From Terrimesophilobacter sp044464485 (lineage in GTDB: Bacteria; Actinomycetota; Actinomycetes; Actinomycetales; Microbacteriaceae), in assembly GCA_044464485.1 (NCBI GenBank), contig JBIQLG010000001.1, positions 62,001-126,000 of the forward strand: a stretch of 64,000 bases of DNA. The letters are read 5' to 3'. A program made the position numbers and the translations under genes. Within the stretch, counting starts at the first letter, position 1, and every line of letters starts with the position of its first letter. This document shows positions 32,609-41,238 of this stretch, piece by piece. The notes under the pieces are model-generated. The model worked only from the letters and a program-made list of their open reading frames with translations, was not told where the DNA came from and did no database searches.

Positions 32609-33331
32609 GTGGAAATTCGCTCCGGGGTTGAACTCCCCGCGCGTCGCGAGGATATCGAGTTGCGCACGTCCGACGGACTCACGCTCGTCGGCGAGTTGTC
32701 TGCTCCGCTCGAAACGGATGCTATTGCCACGCTCATTTGCCTGCACCCCTTGCCGACGGGCGGCGGATTCATGGATTCGCACATCATCCGCAAGGCGGCT
32801 GCGAGGCTCCCCGCCCTCGCTGATATCGCGGTACTCCGCTTCAACTTCCGGGGAGTGACATCCCCGCGCGGTCATTCGGAAGGAGCGTTCGGGGAGGGCG
32901 TCGACGAACGATGGGACCTCGCCGCGGCCATGAAGTTCGTTTCGTCGCGAGGTTTGCCGGCTCCGTGGCTGCTGGGCTGGTCGTTCGGAACGGAAGTGGC
33001 GCTCGCATACGGTCTGGATCACCCCATCGTCGGCGCGATCCTGCTGTCGCCGCCGCTCAAGCGCACCTCCAACAACGAGCTGGCCAGATGGACTGGCAGC
33101 GGAAAGCGGCTCGTCGCGGTCATCCCCGAGTTCGATGACTACTTGAGGCCGGACGAGGCCCGAGTACGGTTTTCCGTCGCACCGGAGACCGATCTCGTGA
33201 TGGTCGACGGCGGAAAGCACCTTTGGGTGGGCGAGGAGCAAACTCGCCGCGTGCTCACTGAGATTGTTCGAGTTGTCCATCCCGCAGCGCTGCCATTGCC
33301 GACGGAGTGGCCGGACGACGTCCAGCAGTAA
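32609..33331 (+). CDS. Alpha/beta hydrolase
   Basis: About 240 residues from GTG 32609. The fold is recognised by TLICLHPLPTGGGFMDSHII (oxyanion region), RFNFRGVTSPRGHSEGAFGE, and the nucleophile elbow LLGWSFGTEVAL. The acid is probably in PEFDDYLRPDEA and the histidine in GGKHLWVG. It resembles the KANL2/YpfH-like family of small hydrolases. Substrate unknown. Convergent with the AI-2E family gene. Confidence 0.85.
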   Translation: MEIRSGVELPARREDIELRTSDGLTLVGELSAPLETDAIATLICLHPLPTGGGFMDSHIIRKAAARLPALADIAVLRFNFRGVTSPRGHSEGAFGEGVDERWDLAAAMKFVSSRGLPAPWLLGWSFGTEVALAYGLDHPIVGAILLSPPLKRTSNNELARWTGSGKRLVAVIPEFDDYLRPDEARVRFSVAPETDLVMVDGGKHLWVGEEQTRRVLTEIVRVVHPAALPLPTEWPDDVQQ

Positions 33332-33382
33332 TCGTGAGCGCGTGGTGAACCGTCAGCGCACCCGAAAGTCGAGGCGATTCGC

Positions 33383-34432
33383 CTAGAGCTCGTTTTGTCG
33401 CGGTACCACAACCTGATTGATGATGAGAAGTATGGATGCCGCAACGGGGATGGCGATGAGGGCGCCGAGAATGCCCAGCAGCGTGCCGCCGGACAGCGCG
33501 GCGATGACGACGATAACGCCCGGCACCTTCACGGCGCGGTTCATAATATTGGGATTCAGCACGTACGCTTCCAGTTGCATATAGATCACGTAGTAGATCG
33601 CCACGGCAATCGCCGTCGGTATCCCGTCGAAGAGGAGGCAACTCAACGTGATGAGGATGCTTCCCGAGAGCGTACCCACCAGTGGGACGAGCGAGAACAG
33701 GAACGCGACGAAAGCGAAGAGCGCGGGGTATTCGGCATTGACGATGCTGAGGTAAATGAAGCTGAGAATGCCGTTCACGAGGGCAAGCGTCACTTGCCCC
33801 ACCACATAGCGTCCTACGGATTCGCTGATCTGCTCGGCGATGTCCGAGAATCGCGCACGCCGTGTCGCGGGTACGAGCTGGTACAGGCCGCGCTTCATGC
33901 TGTTGAGCGAGGCGACGAAGTAGAGAGTCAGAATCAACACGATGATGAGTCCGAAGGCGCCACTGGCAATTCCCAGGCCGACCTGCAGCACGCCACCACC
34001 TATCGAGGTGATGTTGTCTTTGATGAACTCGAGTGCGCTGGCCACCAGTGCCTGCAGATCGATGTAGTCGGGAAGATTCTTTTGAACCTGCGCGACCCAG
34101 TTATTGTCTTGATCACCGAGAGCGGAAATGAGCGGGCTGAGTCCCTCGATGAGCTTAGAGGTCTGTTCCACGATGACCGGGATGACGGCAAATACCAACC
34201 CCGTGAACACGGCAAGGACCGCGACCACGACGCAGAGAATGGCCACCCAGCGGGGAAATCGATGTTTCTCGAGCCACGACACCGCGGGATCGAGTCCGAG
34301 CGCGAGAAAAATGGCCGCACCGATGTAGGTGATGATGGTGGCGAGGGTTCCGATGGCAGCGCCAATACTGATCGCGACGAGAACGCCGAGTCCGCCGAAC
34401 AGGCCGAATCGGAATGCATTCTGGATCTTCAC
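33383..34432 (-). CDS. AI-2E family transporter
   Basis: A 349-residue membrane protein with the family layout. Helix pairs at both ends (GVLVAISIGAAIGTLATIIT; GIPTAIAVAIYYVIYMQLEA) flank a soluble stretch around residues 95-150. YVLNPNIMNRAVKVPGVIVV and GGTLLGILGALIAIPVAASI are diagnostic. Members export autoinducer-like molecules or act in ion transport; the substrate here is unknown. GTG 34432 has GGGG upstream. The coiled-coil gene lies 43 bases upstream on the same strand. Confidence 0.88.
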   Translation of the reverse strand: MKIQNAFRFGLFGGLGVLVAISIGAAIGTLATIITYIGAAIFLALGLDPAVSWLEKHRFPRWVAILCVVVAVLAVFTGLVFAVIPVIVEQTSKLIEGLSPLISALGDQDNNWVAQVQKNLPDYIDLQALVASALEFIKDNITSIGGGVLQVGLGIASGAFGLIIVLILTLYFVASLNSMKRGLYQLVPATRRARFSDIAEQISESVGRYVVGQVTLALVNGILSFIYLSIVNAEYPALFAFVAFLFSLVPLVGTLSGSILITLSCLLFDGIPTAIAVAIYYVIYMQLEAYVLNPNIMNRAVKVPGVIVVIAALSGGTLLGILGALIAIPVAASILLIINQVVVPRQNEL

Positions 34433-34475
34433 TGGTCCCCTTCGCTGCGCTCAGTGAGAGGTCTCATCCTCCTGG

Positions 34476-36065
34476 TTACTCGTCTGCCGTGGCCTTTTCC
34501 GCATCGCTGATGACGCTGCGAAGCGCGGAAAAGTATCCCGCAACCGACTCGCGCTCGATTCTAATCTTCGCGAGCCGATCTTCGGCTTCAGACACGAGTG
34601 CGTTTGTGCGCTTCTGGGCATCGGCGATCATCGCTTTCGCTCGAGCTTCGGCATTCGCCAAAACCTCCGCAGCCTCCTTTTTCGCAGTTTCTTTCGTCTT
34701 GGCCGCGTGCTCCGCCGATGCGGCAGCAAGTTTTTCTGCTTCCGCGCGTTGCTCCTCCGCACGCTTGGTTACCTCCGCCAGCTGCGCGTTGGCTTCGTCG
34801 AGGTAGCGCTTGTTCTGCGACACTGCTTCCTGATGCTTGGCCAGATATTCTTTTTCTGCCGAATCTCTCCGTGACGACAGTTCGAGTTCCAGCGCCGAGC
34901 GGGCGAGATCAGACTCTTTCTGCAGTTGACTCCGCGATGCAGCAAGCTCATTGCCCAGCTCCGCGCGCGCGTGCTCCATTTCCGCTGCGAAATCGGCGCG
35001 AGATTGCTCGAGCTCGCGGGCAAGATCTGTACGCTGCTGCTCGCTCTCCTGAGCCAGAGTCGCGCGAGCTTCGGCAATTTCCGCTTCGGCCTTCGCTCTG
35101 GTCTCTTCCAACGAGCGGGCGAGATCGGCTTTCGCGGTTTTCGTTTCGAGAGCAAGTTTCGAGTGAGCCGCCGCGGTGTCGTTCTTCAGCTTGACCCGTG
35201 CCGCATCCATTTCTTCATCGAACTTGGCTCTGGCTTCGGCAAGCTCCCTCTCCAGGGCGGCTCGCGCTTGCTCAGCTTCTGTGTGCAACTGCGCGCGCGT
35301 GATCTCCACCTCGCGTTCGGCGTCGGTGCGTTGCTGCTCCACGTCACGAGCCAGATCGCCCCACTGCTTCTCTGTTTCGGCAGCGAACTCCTTGCGGTTC
35401 TTTTCGACATCACGCGCCAGTGCCGCGGCGGCATCACGCGCTTCGGTCGTTTCGCTCACCGTTGCCGCTTTGAGCTCCTCTGTTTCGCGGGCGGCCTCCG
35501 CTCGCATGGCCGCAGCTTCGCGTTTGGCCGTGGCGCGCATCTCTGCCGCATCGGCGGATGCCGCACCACGAATGGCCGCGGCATCCTTGAGTGCTTCCTT
35601 CTTTGCGGCGTCCACTTTGGTCGCGCTTTGCGCAAGCTTGTCCGCGGCCTCCTTTCTCGCCGCGTCGAGGATTTCCGCGGCTTTCGCGCTTGCCTCGGAG
35701 ACGATTTTCTCTCCGGCCTCCATCGCATCGATTTTCAGCGCGTTGACTTCGGCCTGCACGCTGCTGCGCAGCTTCTCGGCGTCAATGTCCGCCTGACTGA
35801 TGAGCCTGGTTGACTGTTCTTCCGCTACGCGCAGCACATTTTCAAGCTTGGTGCCCAGGCCCGCGTAGGTGGGGCTGCCAATTTCGTCGAGTTCGGCCTG
35901 GAGATCGGCGACGATGGCGCTCAGCCGCTTGAGTTCTTTGGCATTCTCCGACTTGTCCGCATTTGCTTTGATCAGTTCGCGGCGCAGATCCTGAATCGCA
36001 TTGTCGACTTCTTCGCGGTTGTATCCGCGCATTGCGGTGGAAAAGGCTTCGTCGTCGGTAGCCAC
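34476..36065 (-). CDS. Long coiled-coil protein with DivIVA-like N-terminus (FilP/Scy-like)
   Basis: About 529 residues from GTG 36065 (AGGGAG ribosome site; TTG or other codon at 36101 would add 12 residues). The N-terminus has a DivIVA-type motif (FSTAMRGYNREEVDNAIQDL). Nearly all the rest is continuous Ala/Glu/Arg/Lys coiled coil (for example AREATEEL-type heptads and ARDVEQQRTDAEREVEITRA). Such proteins build cytoskeletal scaffolds at poles in actinobacteria (Scy, FilP). It is transcribed with the AI-2E transporter and divergently from the envelope protein gene. Confidence 0.8.
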   Translation of the reverse strand: MATDDEAFSTAMRGYNREEVDNAIQDLRRELIKANADKSENAKELKRLSAIVADLQAELDEIGSPTYAGLGTKLENVLRVAEEQSTRLISQADIDAEKLRSSVQAEVNALKIDAMEAGEKIVSEASAKAAEILDAARKEAADKLAQSATKVDAAKKEALKDAAAIRGAASADAAEMRATAKREAAAMRAEAARETEELKAATVSETTEARDAAAALARDVEKNRKEFAAETEKQWGDLARDVEQQRTDAEREVEITRAQLHTEAEQARAALERELAEARAKFDEEMDAARVKLKNDTAAAHSKLALETKTAKADLARSLEETRAKAEAEIAEARATLAQESEQQRTDLARELEQSRADFAAEMEHARAELGNELAASRSQLQKESDLARSALELELSSRRDSAEKEYLAKHQEAVSQNKRYLDEANAQLAEVTKRAEEQRAEAEKLAAASAEHAAKTKETAKKEAAEVLANAEARAKAMIADAQKRTNALVSEAEDRLAKIRIERESVAGYFSALRSVISDAEKATADE

Positions 36066-36267
36066 ATGTTCTCCCTGGTTCGTGGACGGACGGCCAAACA
36101 TCGAAGTCAGCGGCCGGACACAGTCGAGTTTAGCGTCGCATTCGCGGCAGGGGCGAGAGCAGCACTTTCGCCGATGCGCACGGCCAGCACGAAGGTTGCT
36201 CTCAGACTCGGTGCGCTAGTCTGTAATGTCTTTGCTTGCCAGCTCTGCTCGAACTGCGAGCGTTGCG

Positions 36268-36299
36268 GAGCACTTCCGCCCGCCCGCCTGCGAGTGCTC
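36268..36299. promoter_or_regulatory. Inverted repeat in the divergent intergenic region
   Basis: GAGCACT (36268-36274) and AGTGCTC (36293-36299) are perfect inverted copies 18 bases apart, about 55 bases before GTG 36354. An operator or leader hairpin is possible. Nothing else is evident in 36066-36353 except the ribosome site AAAGGAG. Confidence 0.35.
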
Positions 36300-36353
36300 A
36301 ACGCGACGTCGTGGCGCACAGTGCGAGCGGCAGCGGCATGAAAGGAGTTCGAC

Positions 36354-38108
36354 GTGCGGTTCATTGTGGCGATTGTGAGCTTCATCGTCGCCTTCGTCAT
36401 GATCAGTTACGGCATTGCTCAACGGACCATTCTCGCCGAGCCAGATCACGTCGCGGCTTCCACCGAGTTGGTCACTACCGCTCCCGTGACGGTCATTGAC
36501 GGCAAGGTTCTGAACGCCAACCCCGGCCGACAGAAGATTCTTATTTCGGGTTCGAGCACCATTTTCGCCGCGTACGGGCGCACGAGCGATGTGCTTGCGT
36601 GGATCGGAGATGCAAGCTACAACGAGGTCAAGCTGAATAAGGATAAATCCACGCTCACCAACTCGCGGGTCGCCGGCAAGGAATCGGTCGTACCTGATCC
36701 CGCCGGCTCGGATTTGTGGCTCGGAGAGTATACGAGGCAGGACCAGCTGACGTTCGTGGTGAACGTGCCGGATGACATTTCCATCCTTATTGTTTCGGAC
36801 GGCAAGTCTCCCGCACCGGGCAACGTCTCGATCACCTGGCCCGTCGACAACCGAACGCCTTGGTCTGGTCCCCTCATCGTCGGGGGAGTGCTGCTGCTGC
36901 TCGGAGGTCTCGGCCTCTACCTTTGGGCGCTCTCGCACCTGCGCAAGTCTCGGGGACCGCGGAGGCGGCCACCCAAGATGCCCAAGCCTCCCAAGCGCCC
37001 CCGGTACAAGCCGCAAAAGGCGAAAGGCCTCCCGATGAATCGCGGCAGAAGAGCAGCGGGTCGCGCCAGCATGGTAACGGGTACGCTTCTTGTCGGTGCT
37101 CTCGTCCTGAGCGGCTGCACGGCGGAATCGTGGCCGGAGTTTCTCGGCGGAAGCGCGGCATCGCCCACTCCCACTCCGTCGGCGTCTGCGCCGCCCGTCA
37201 GCACCGACAAGCCGCCCGTGGTCAATACCACCCAGCTTGAGTCGATCGTCTCGAAAATTGCCCTCGTTGCGCAGCGTGCGGATGCATCCAAAGACTCCCA
37301 GCTCCTCGGCGAGAGGTTCGTCGGGCCGGCTCTGGCCTTCCGAACCGCAAATTATGCGATTCGCAACGCCGACACCAACTATGCGGCGTTGCCGGCAATA
37401 CCGTCAGGCCCGGTCGAAGTTGCGCTGCCGCAGCAGAATGACAAGTGGCCACGCACCGTGTTCACCGTGGTTCACAATCCCAAAGATCAGGATGTAGCGC
37501 CCACCGCGCTCATGCTCGTTCAGAAAACTCCTCGCGAAAACTACAAGGTTGTTTACGCGATGCAGTTGGAGGCAGGTCCAGTCCTGCCCGAACTCGCTGC
37601 GGCGAACGTCGGAACCCAGAGGCTGCAACCGGATGTCAAGCTCTTTGTGCTGCCCCCCGCCGATATTGCGAGTGCTTTCGCCGACATCTTGTCGAAAGGA
37701 TCTGCAAGCACGTTTTCCAAATATTTTGATCTGGAAGACGATTCGCTCGTGAAAGCCATCGGTTACGAGGCGAAGCAGGCGAGGATTGCCTCGATTCCCC
37801 CCATCGCCAAGATGGAGGTCGGAGTTTCCGTGGGAGACGCCGAAGTGATACCCATGGTCACAAACGACAACGGGGCCATTGTGGCCACGTACATCAACGA
37901 GACGGAAAAGGTAACCCCTGTGGAGGCGGGTGCCCTCATCAACGCGGAGGGTGCGGTGAAATCCCTCTCGGGGGTGTCCTCCTCGACGAAGGGTACCGTT
38001 GCCACCTACGGCGACCAGTTGCTGTTTTATGTTCCCCCGGTCGCCAGCGGCAAAAAGATTATTCTCATCGGATGGGCGTCCGCCCTGATCGCAGCGAAGG
38101 AGCTTTGA
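36354..38108 (+). CDS. Envelope protein: membrane domain fused to lipoprotein-like domain
   Basis: A 584-residue open frame from GTG 36354 (AAAGGAG, spacer six). Residues 1-25 are a membrane anchor (FIVAIVSFIVAFVMISYGIA), 30-165 an extracytoplasmic beta-rich domain, 173-195 a second helix. A Pro/Lys/Arg-rich cytoplasmic linker leads to MNRGRRAAGRASMVTGTLLV and the lipobox-like LVLSGC (cysteine near residue 255), then a Pro/Ser/Thr linker and a 300-residue exported domain. An internal ATG 37035 with GAAAGG seven bases upstream could start a separate lipoprotein of 357 residues. Function unknown; coupled to the next gene. Confidence 0.75.
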   Translation: MRFIVAIVSFIVAFVMISYGIAQRTILAEPDHVAASTELVTTAPVTVIDGKVLNANPGRQKILISGSSTIFAAYGRTSDVLAWIGDASYNEVKLNKDKSTLTNSRVAGKESVVPDPAGSDLWLGEYTRQDQLTFVVNVPDDISILIVSDGKSPAPGNVSITWPVDNRTPWSGPLIVGGVLLLLGGLGLYLWALSHLRKSRGPRRRPPKMPKPPKRPRYKPQKAKGLPMNRGRRAAGRASMVTGTLLVGALVLSGCTAESWPEFLGGSAASPTPTPSASAPPVSTDKPPVVNTTQLESIVSKIALVAQRADASKDSQLLGERFVGPALAFRTANYAIRNADTNYAALPAIPSGPVEVALPQQNDKWPRTVFTVVHNPKDQDVAPTALMLVQKTPRENYKVVYAMQLEAGPVLPELAAANVGTQRLQPDVKLFVLPPADIASAFADILSKGSASTFSKYFDLEDDSLVKAIGYEAKQARIASIPPIAKMEVGVSVGDAEVIPMVTNDNGAIVATYINETEKVTPVEAGALINAEGAVKSLSGVSSSTKGTVATYGDQLLFYVPPVASGKKIILIGWASALIAAKEL

Positions 38109-39031
38109 TGAGCGAAATTCCACCAACCCAGCTTCGTGGCGCAGTAGATCTCTCGTCGTTGCTGCGTCAGAAGCCGTCAGGCGAAACCCAGGGCGGTGCC
38201 GGGGAAAGCGTGAGCGTCAGCTCTCTCGTCGTCGAGTCCAGCGACGCGAACTTCGGTCAGATGCTCGAGCTTTCACGCTCGGTGGCGGTCGTGGTGGAGC
38301 TCTTCGGCACCGCACCGTCTCCAACGTTGGAACGGGTCATCCGGAGCTATGCGGGCAAATTCGTGCTCGCACAGGTGAACGCGCAAGTGAATCCGCAGTT
38401 GACGCAGGCGTTTCAGGCGGTTGCTGCCCCCACCGTCGCTGCCGTCATAGGCGGGCGTCCCATCGCCCTTTACGAGGGCGAGCTCGGTGAGGCAGAGGCG
38501 AAGAAGGTTTTCGATCAGGTACTCACGCTTGCAGCGCAAAGCGGCGTAACCGGCACCGCGACGGCGGAGTCGGGCGAGTCAGACAATGGCAGCGCGCCGG
38601 CCGCAGAAGAGGCACCGCTGCCGCCCCACCATCAAGCTGCGTTCGATGCGATCGACCGAGGAGACTACGCAGCTGCAATCGCTGAATACCGCACCGCGAT
38701 CGCGCAGGACCCGCGCGATCAACTGGCTGTTGCGGGTCTCGCCCAGGTGTCGCTTCTGCACCGGTTGAGCGGCGCCAGCGCGGATGAGTTGCGATCGGCC
38801 GCGGCCGCAGAGCCTTCGAACGTCGCCGCACAGCTGGCGGTGGCAGACCTGGACATGGCGGGCGGACACCTCGACGACGCGTTCGACCGGCTTCTCGACG
38901 TTTTTGCCACGCTAAGCGGCAACGAGAGGGAACCCGTGCGCGAGCGGCTGCTGTCGTACTTCGAGATTGCCGGAGCCGACGAACCTCGTGTCATCGCGGC
39001 GCGCCGCAGGCTCACCTCGCTCCTTTACTAG
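38108..39031 (+). CDS. Thioredoxin-fold/TPR protein (CnoX/YbbN-like)
   Basis: A 307-residue protein. The thioredoxin-like domain (about 40-145: VAVVVELFGTAPSPTLERVI, FVLAQVNAQVNPQLTQAFQA, APTVAAVIGGRPIALYEGEL) lacks both cysteines of the CxxC site, replaced by GTAPSPT. TPR-like helices follow to the end (HHQAAFDAIDRGDYAAAIAE). Such proteins act as co-chaperones or redox holdases; without cysteines this one should be a protein-binding form. ATG 38108 overlaps the upstream stop by one base (TGATG). Confidence 0.85.
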   Translation: MSEIPPTQLRGAVDLSSLLRQKPSGETQGGAGESVSVSSLVVESSDANFGQMLELSRSVAVVVELFGTAPSPTLERVIRSYAGKFVLAQVNAQVNPQLTQAFQAVAAPTVAAVIGGRPIALYEGELGEAEAKKVFDQVLTLAAQSGVTGTATAESGESDNGSAPAAEEAPLPPHHQAAFDAIDRGDYAAAIAEYRTAIAQDPRDQLAVAGLAQVSLLHRLSGASADELRSAAAAEPSNVAAQLAVADLDMAGGHLDDAFDRLLDVFATLSGNEREPVRERLLSYFEIAGADEPRVIAARRRLTSLLY

Positions 39032-39048
39032 GAGTGAGCGCCGCACGG

Positions 39049-41238
39049 TCAGCGCGGAACCGCCTCGCCTTTCGGCGCGAGCCACAGCGCGGCAAGCGGC
39101 GGAATCGTGACGGTTGCCATAGCAGGCTGGCCCGCGTGCGGTTGAGCGCTTGCGGACACCGCGCCGAGGTTGCCGACGCCAGATCCGCCGAACTCGGCGG
39201 CATCCGAATTGAGAAGCTCAACCCATGTTCCCGCGTGCGGCAATCCGATGCGGTACGAGTCGACCGGCGTGCCCGAGAAGTTCACGATCACTGCGATCGG
39301 CGTGCCGTCGTTGGCCCACCGGAGAAAGGCGATGACATTGCTGCTGGCGTCATCGCCGACGAGCCAACTGAATCCCGCCGGATCGTGATCCTTCTGCCAC
39401 AGTGCGGGCTCGTCGCGATAAACCCTATTGAGCTGGCGCACAAAACTCTGCAGTCCTCGATGCGCTGGCTGATCCAAAATCCACCACTCGAGGCCGCGCT
39501 CCTCGCTCCACTCCGCCGGCTGGCCGAACTCCTGGCCCATGAAGAGAAGTTGTTTGCCGGGATGCGACCACTGGTACGCCAGGTATGCACGCACGTTGGC
39601 AAGCTTTTGCCATTGATCGCCCGGCATTTTCGAGAGAAGCGATCCTTTACCGTGAACCACCTCGTCGTGGCTGATAGGCAGCACAAAGTTCTCGCTGTAG
39701 GCATACGCCATGCTGAAGGTGAGTTCGCCGTGATGATGAGAGCGGTACAGCGGATCGACGGACATGTACTGGAGCGTGTCGTGCATCCATCCCATGTTCC
39801 ACTTGAAGCCGAAACCGAGGCCGCCGGCATCGGTGGCCGCCGTGACCCCGGGAAATGCGGTTGATTCTTCGGCAATCATGACGATGCCGGGGTGGAGCTT
39901 GTATGCCGTGGCGTTGACTTCCTTGAGCAGGTCGATTGCCTCGAGATTTTCTCGTCCACCGAAACGGTTGGGCGTCCATTCGCCGTCCTTCTTCGAGTAA
40001 TCAAGGTAGAGCATGGATGCCACCGCGTCGACGCGCAAACCGTCGATGTGAAATTCTTCGAACCAGTACAGGGCATTGGCGACGAGGAAGTTGCGCACCT
40101 GCGATCTGCCGAAGTCGAATACGAGCGTTCCCCAGTCGCGCTGTTCCCCTCGATGGGGATCCCCGTGCTCGTAGAGAGACTCGCCATCGAACCGAGCGAG
40201 CGCCCACTCGTCCTTGGGAAAATGCGCCGGCACCCAGTCCATGATGACGCCGATGCCCGCCTGATGGAGCGTGTCGATGAGGTAGCGAAGATCGTCCGGG
40301 CCGCCGAATCGGCTGGTCGGGGCGTAGTAGCCGGTGACCTGATAGCCCCAGGAGCCTCCGAAAGGGTGTTCCGCGAGCGGCAGGAACTCTACGTGGGTGT
40401 AACCGAGATCGTCAACATATTCCACGAGTTCCGTGGCGAGTTCCCGATACCCGAGACCGGGACGCCAAGAACCCACGTGAATTTCAAAGACGCTCATCGG
40501 TCGCTCGGTCGGCCGTTCGCTCGCACGCTGATTGATCCACTCGGAATCGGCCCAGGTGTACTCCGAGAGTTCAACTCTGGATGCCGTTGCGGGGGGCAGT
40601 TCGGCGGAACGCGCCATGGGGTCTGCGCGCAGCAGCCAGGATCCGTCGCGAGCGCGAAGTTCGAACTTGTACGTGGATCCCACGGGCACTCCGGGGAGGA
40701 AAATCTCCCACACCCCGTTGTCGTCAAGCCGACGCATCGCGCTGCCCGTGCCATCCCAATTGTTGAAATCACCTACCACGCGAACCGCTTGCGCGTGCGG
40801 GGCCCACACGGCGAAGGAGGTGCCCTCGACGCCTTCGTGCATCCGGTGATGTGCGCCGAGAACGTGCCAGAGCTTCTCATGCCTGCCTTCACCGAAGAGA
40901 TAAAGGTCTATTTCGCCGACCGAAGGGCCGAATCGGTACGGGTCTTCGGCGAGCCAGTCCGGCCCATGCTCATAGGTGGTCTCCAGCGTGTACGCCTGCT
41001 GGCGGCCCGCTGCCCGTCCATGCCAGATTCCATGACCGACATGCTTAAGGGGAATTCTGGTGCCGTTGGCGCGAACCGCGGTGACGGTGCGCGCCAGAGG
41101 CCTGCGCGCGCGAATGACCCACCCACCGGACTCGAGCGGATGCTGGCCAAGAACGGCGTGCGGTTGCGGGTGGCGTCCCTCGGCGACTGCGGCGAGCTCC
41201 TCGCCAGACACGGCGGGAAGGGCGGATGCTGTGGCCAT
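39049..41238 (-). CDS. glgB: 1,4-alpha-glucan branching enzyme
   Basis: A 729-residue GH13 enzyme that adds alpha-1,6 branches to glycogen-like glucan. An N-terminal CBM48/N1 region (HPQPHAVLGQHP; VVGDFNNWDG) precedes the catalytic barrel with DGLRVDAVASMLY (nucleophile Asp), IVMIAEESTAFPGV (acid Glu) and LPISHDEVVHGKGSL (Asp), and a C-terminal all-beta domain. ATG 41238 overlaps the glgE stop by one base (TAATG), so the genes are translationally coupled as glgE-glgB, a known actinobacterial pairing. Confidence 0.97.
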   Translation of the reverse strand: MATASALPAVSGEELAAVAEGRHPQPHAVLGQHPLESGGWVIRARRPLARTVTAVRANGTRIPLKHVGHGIWHGRAAGRQQAYTLETTYEHGPDWLAEDPYRFGPSVGEIDLYLFGEGRHEKLWHVLGAHHRMHEGVEGTSFAVWAPHAQAVRVVGDFNNWDGTGSAMRRLDDNGVWEIFLPGVPVGSTYKFELRARDGSWLLRADPMARSAELPPATASRVELSEYTWADSEWINQRASERPTERPMSVFEIHVGSWRPGLGYRELATELVEYVDDLGYTHVEFLPLAEHPFGGSWGYQVTGYYAPTSRFGGPDDLRYLIDTLHQAGIGVIMDWVPAHFPKDEWALARFDGESLYEHGDPHRGEQRDWGTLVFDFGRSQVRNFLVANALYWFEEFHIDGLRVDAVASMLYLDYSKKDGEWTPNRFGGRENLEAIDLLKEVNATAYKLHPGIVMIAEESTAFPGVTAATDAGGLGFGFKWNMGWMHDTLQYMSVDPLYRSHHHGELTFSMAYAYSENFVLPISHDEVVHGKGSLLSKMPGDQWQKLANVRAYLAYQWSHPGKQLLFMGQEFGQPAEWSEERGLEWWILDQPAHRGLQSFVRQLNRVYRDEPALWQKDHDPAGFSWLVGDDASSNVIAFLRWANDGTPIAVIVNFSGTPVDSYRIGLPHAGTWVELLNSDAAEFGGSGVGNLGAVSASAQPHAGQPAMATVTIPPLAALWLAPKGEAVPR

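Noticed and set aside
33366..33382. AGGCGATTCGCCT as a terminator between the hydrolase and AI-2E genes
   Set aside because: The stem is only five base pairs and no T-run follows on either strand.
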